Assembly (NCBI GenBank): GCA_003254925.1
Contig: QANZ01046144.1
Location: 409,964 to 473,963 of the forward strand
Direction of reading: 5' to 3'
Origin: Chamaecrista fasciculata
Taxonomy: Eukaryota; Streptophyta; Magnoliopsida; Fabales; Fabaceae
DNA: 64,000 nucleotides
The translations under genes were made by a program, and so were the position numbers. The first letter of the stretch is position 1. Each line of letters starts with the position of its first letter. Shown here one piece after another: positions 60,816 to 64,000 of the stretch. The notes under the pieces were generated by a model, which saw only the letters and a program-made list of their open reading frames with translations, ran no database searches and was not told where the DNA came from.

Positions 60816-61184
60816 AAAAAGAAACGAAAAAAAGAAACTGACCAGAAAGGAAAAAAAGAACCAGAGTACCAGACCAAAAAAAAAAGAAAGGAAAAAAAGA
60901 AAAAGAAAAGAAAGAAAGACAAATGGAAATCTCCATCGTCTTCAAAAATAAGCTTCTTCGCTCTGACGTCTTAGTGCGACTATTATATCGTTATGGGATT
61001 TGCGTTATAGATTGAGTTGGCTTTTGTGACCAAAACTTGGCACGCGATGAAGCTATAGAAGAAATACACAAGACACAGATCTAAACCGTTTTGGTCTCAG
61101 TTGCTTCTTACTTCTCAATTCTCTTGTTTCTCTTACTCTTACTTCCTGGGATCTCATCGCACTCGCGTTCTTCTCATTTCCCAG

Positions 61185-61387
61185 GTACAATTCTCTCGCT
61201 CTCCCATCATAACTGTACCGTCGATTTCTTTTGCGACATAATGAGTAACAGATTCTGAACACTTTGCATCGAGTTCTTAGGATGCAAGTTCTTGCTTGGT
61301 TTCTTTTGATCCTGATTTAGCTGCATTTTGCTTTCGAATTGAGTTGTTTGGGTAGTGATCTCTGGCGGTTTGTATTTTGGTTTTCAG
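61185..61387 (+). other. Probable 5' UTR intron of BIG5
   Basis: TTCCCAG|gtacaa at 61184 and ttttcag|CTTTAG at 61388 bound a 203-bp T-rich segment directly before the first coding exon. It is inferred from splice consensus and composition only. Confidence 0.5.
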
Positions 61388-61402
61388 CTTTAGAGTAAAA
61401 TA

Positions 61403-63963
61403 ATGGCTGGAGGTGCAGCTGGGGGTTTTGTAACTCGAGCATTCGAGTCACTGCTCAAAGAGTGTTCGTCTGCCAAGAAGTATCCTGAGCTACAGAAGGC
61501 TATTCAGACTTACATAGGTTGCCAACCCTAGATCGCTTTTCGCATTGCTTTTCTTTTCTTCATCTTTGTTGTTGTAGCCCATGTTTTGATCCCCAGCGAT
61601 CTCTTTTGCTAGTTCACTAGTTCAGTTAGTTCTGATGCCCGATGCTACTGTTCTCATTTTTTCACTAATTACTCTGTACTCTGTTTTCCTTTCAGATGTA
61701 TCAAAAGGGGTCAACCAAATACAGCAGGCTGCTCCAAGTGAGGCCAATCAAGCAGCACCCTCTGGGGAAGCTGGGAGGTAATTGTTTCAGATTAATTTTA
61801 TTAATGTTTTATTGTTCTTTATGTAACTTCTAATGTGTGTGCATGAGACCGTTCACCCAAACACTTACAAAATTTTTGTCAAAGCTACTACTATAAGACT
61901 TTGAAGGAAATTTGCCTTTTACATTTACTGTTGGGAAAGTCCAGAAAATAGAAATGTCACAAATTTAATCATGACTTGATTATTTTTCTTTTTCTTTCAA
62001 GCTTTTCATAGCACTTCTCCAGAAAATGCGTAATTCCTACACCTATTAGTGTCTGACAGTACGTGATTCCATTGGGTACTCATTACGGCTTTATTTTTTA
62101 CTAGCATCCGGGATGGAATATATATATTTTTTCCAAATAATTATCGTACAAATTATTGTACTTTCAATTTTATCTAATTCTTTACTATAAGCTATTTATT
62201 AAATCATATTAAGGCAATTCACTTGTCCTGTGAGATTATATGAGCAAATGCCTGAACCAAAATATGATTTAGTGAGAGTAAGATCAAAATTTTCTTAACG
62301 AATCTTAACTTATGAACTGTTTACTCAACATTTAAATAACTTTGATTCGTAGTACTCCTGACACTGAAGCCGGAGCAGCAACTGGAACAGAGGCGGATCA
62401 GTCGCAGAGGGTTGAACATGTTATTGAGGAGACAGAGCCTGGTAACAGGCCAAACAGTGGAAATATTACTGCTGTCTTAGCTAGTGCTGGGCATACTCTT
62501 GAAGGAGCTGATGCAGAGCTTGTTTTGAAGCCACTTAGACTTGCCTTTGAGACTAAGAACTTGAAAATTATAGAAACTGCTTTAGACTGTCTCCATGTAT
62601 GTGCTCACTTTATCACTATTAAGTCCTTATCTATGACTTGAGAAATGGAGAAACCTTCTATATCATCATTGACTGTGCATATACACAGTCACACACTAGT
62701 ACTCATAAGTTTCAAGATAGTCTTCATTATCCTTAGGTGTTATAATGCATATTCATGGTGAAATTGGAAGGGCTAACCTATTCTGCATAATTATTGTAAG
62801 CGCAGAAACTTATTGCATATGATCATTTGGAGGGAGATCCTGGGTTAGACGGCGGAAAAAATGTCCCACTATTTACAGATCTTCTGAACATGGTTTGCAG
62901 TTCTATTGACAATTCATCACCTGACAGGTCTGTGTCATTGTAATTTGTCATCACTTTCTGAATTATGTTTATGATTTCACCTATTTAATTATGAGAGTCA
63001 AATGCAGCACAATACTCCAAGTGCTGAAGGTACTTCTTACTGCTGTGGCTTCCACAAAGTTCAGAGGTATGATTATTGTGATAAAATAAATCCGTTTTAT
63101 TGTTGTATGTTTGTGGACAATATTTAATTATGTTCAAATCATTCTGTATCTAGTATATAGGTTTTAGTACAATGTATCCTGCTTTTACTATAGTTGTGGT
63201 AAATGAGTGCATTTCCTGTACCTGTAAATGATGATACAGTGCATACTAGAGACAAATAAAAAATAAAGGGGAGCCTAAATGGCATGTTTAATTAGTATTC
63301 TTTTTTCATTCATGATGTTTATGAATATTAAACACTCATTTTAGCAACCATTACATAATTACTTGTTAAGACTGAAAAGATCTGCAAAAGAGTAGACTCA
63401 TAATTTTATCTTAATATATCATCAATAAGCAGAAGTAAGGAAATTTGGTTACAATTTTTTCTCTTCACCTTTCTTTGTTTGATTTGGCTGCATTTTATCT
63501 TCATAGTTCTGTTTTGTATTTAAAAAGGAAAACAGAGTAGGTTATGAGGCTTCCAGTCTAGAATTCTTGATCTAGTTTTAGTCCATTCAAAAGAGTCTAC
63601 TTTAATATATTGACTACTTTTGTTACCACAATTTGCTATGGCTCTCTGATTTAATTTTCAGTTTTAATATATCTAGACCTTTATTCCTAGTTTTCTGAGC
63701 CCATGTTCATGTTTTGTTGCCTGTGCCTAACCTAGTGCATGGGGAACCTTTGCTGGGAGTTATCCGAGTATGCTACAACATTGCTCTTAACAGGTACCAT
63801 CATTTCTTGTATTTCCTCTGAGGGTTGTAATATTAACATATAGTACTTATTATTTTCATTTGTTGCCTGAATTTGTAGCAAAAGTCCTATAAACCAAGCA
63901 ACGGCAAAGGCCATGTTGACACAGATGATCAGCATAATTTTCAGGAGAATGGAAACTGATCAG
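61403..63963 (+). CDS. BIG5: ARF-GEF BIG5/MIN7/BEN1, 5' part (continues past the window)
   Basis: A Sec7-family ARF guanine-nucleotide exchange factor of the trans-Golgi/early endosome; in Arabidopsis it acts in vesicle traffic and immunity and is a target of the bacterial effector HopM1. Exons seen: 61403-61517, 61696-61777, 62353-62596, 62806-62927, 63008-63066, 63736-63793 and 63879-63963. All are in frame and encode the first 255 residues of a protein of roughly 1,700. The start [20 protein letters not shown] and then [20 protein letters not shown] are typical of BIG5 and differ from the BIG1-4 start. The DCB domain follows, with [40 protein letters not shown] and [20 protein letters not shown]. 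The Sec7 domain lies outside the window. A Thr/Glu-rich loop (62353-62460) precedes the conserved part. Confidence 0.93.
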
Positions 63964-64000
63964 GTGTGGAATTCAAATCCTTTGCATTATGCATCTTTTG

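Overview
The window is nuclear DNA of a eudicot plant. The genes are AT-rich and widely spaced, with short exons and GT-AG introns. All recognisable proteins belong to plant families: Aux/IAA, JAZ/TIFY, S-protein homolog, FAX, plastid uL18, NPF and BIG-type Sec7 GEF. Intergenic DNA holds microsatellites, small inverted-repeat DNA transposons and one solo LTR. I cannot name the species. Exons were read by hand from reading-frame continuity and splice dinucleotides; no RNA evidence was available.

Layout: 1-7140 is gene-free and carries a solo LTR with a hAT element nested in it. 7255-7604 encodes a 77-aa conserved small plant protein. 9847-12324 (minus) is the SNF5-type remodeler subunit BSH. 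14615-15775 (minus) is a non-canonical Aux/IAA of the IAA20/30/31 type. 15.8-33 kb is a repeat-rich stretch and gene graveyard: several inverted-repeat elements, a cytidine-deaminase fragment, a broken NPF transporter and a NAC-domain fragment inside an inverted repeat, plus one plausible two-exon membrane-protein gene (29295-30268, minus). 34162-35933 is the rhomboid RBL14 and 37411-39557 is plastid ribosomal protein L18. 41084-41503 (minus) is an S-protein homolog. 45027-47242 is the plastid fatty-acid exporter FAX2, 48800-51819 (minus) a JAZ11/12-type jasmonate repressor, 56077-60128 a FYVE plus ankyrin protein, and 61403 onward the 5' part of the ARF-GEF BIG5/MIN7/BEN1, running off the right edge.

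The gene order recalls two Arabidopsis neighbourhoods: BSH-IAA31-RBL14 (At3g17590-At3g17611) and BIG5-JAZ11-FAX2 (At3g43300-At3g43520). These locus numbers are from memory. Two hormone co-repressor genes, an auxin Aux/IAA and a jasmonate JAZ, therefore share the window. Otherwise the genes are functionally independent housekeeping, membrane-traffic and plastid genes. Several of their promoters (BSH, RPL18, FAX2, BIG5) carry clustered TGGGCC/T Site II motifs.

The most unusual signal is a set of nine tiny insertions scattered over 51 kb. Each is a 5-11 nt tag ending in C, followed by a short poly(A), and each is flanked by a 12-17 bp exact direct repeat. They look like almost completely 5'-truncated retroposition events. 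A 405-bp poly(A) retro-insertion with a 16-bp target duplication, sitting inside a MITE, is a longer event of the same mechanistic kind.
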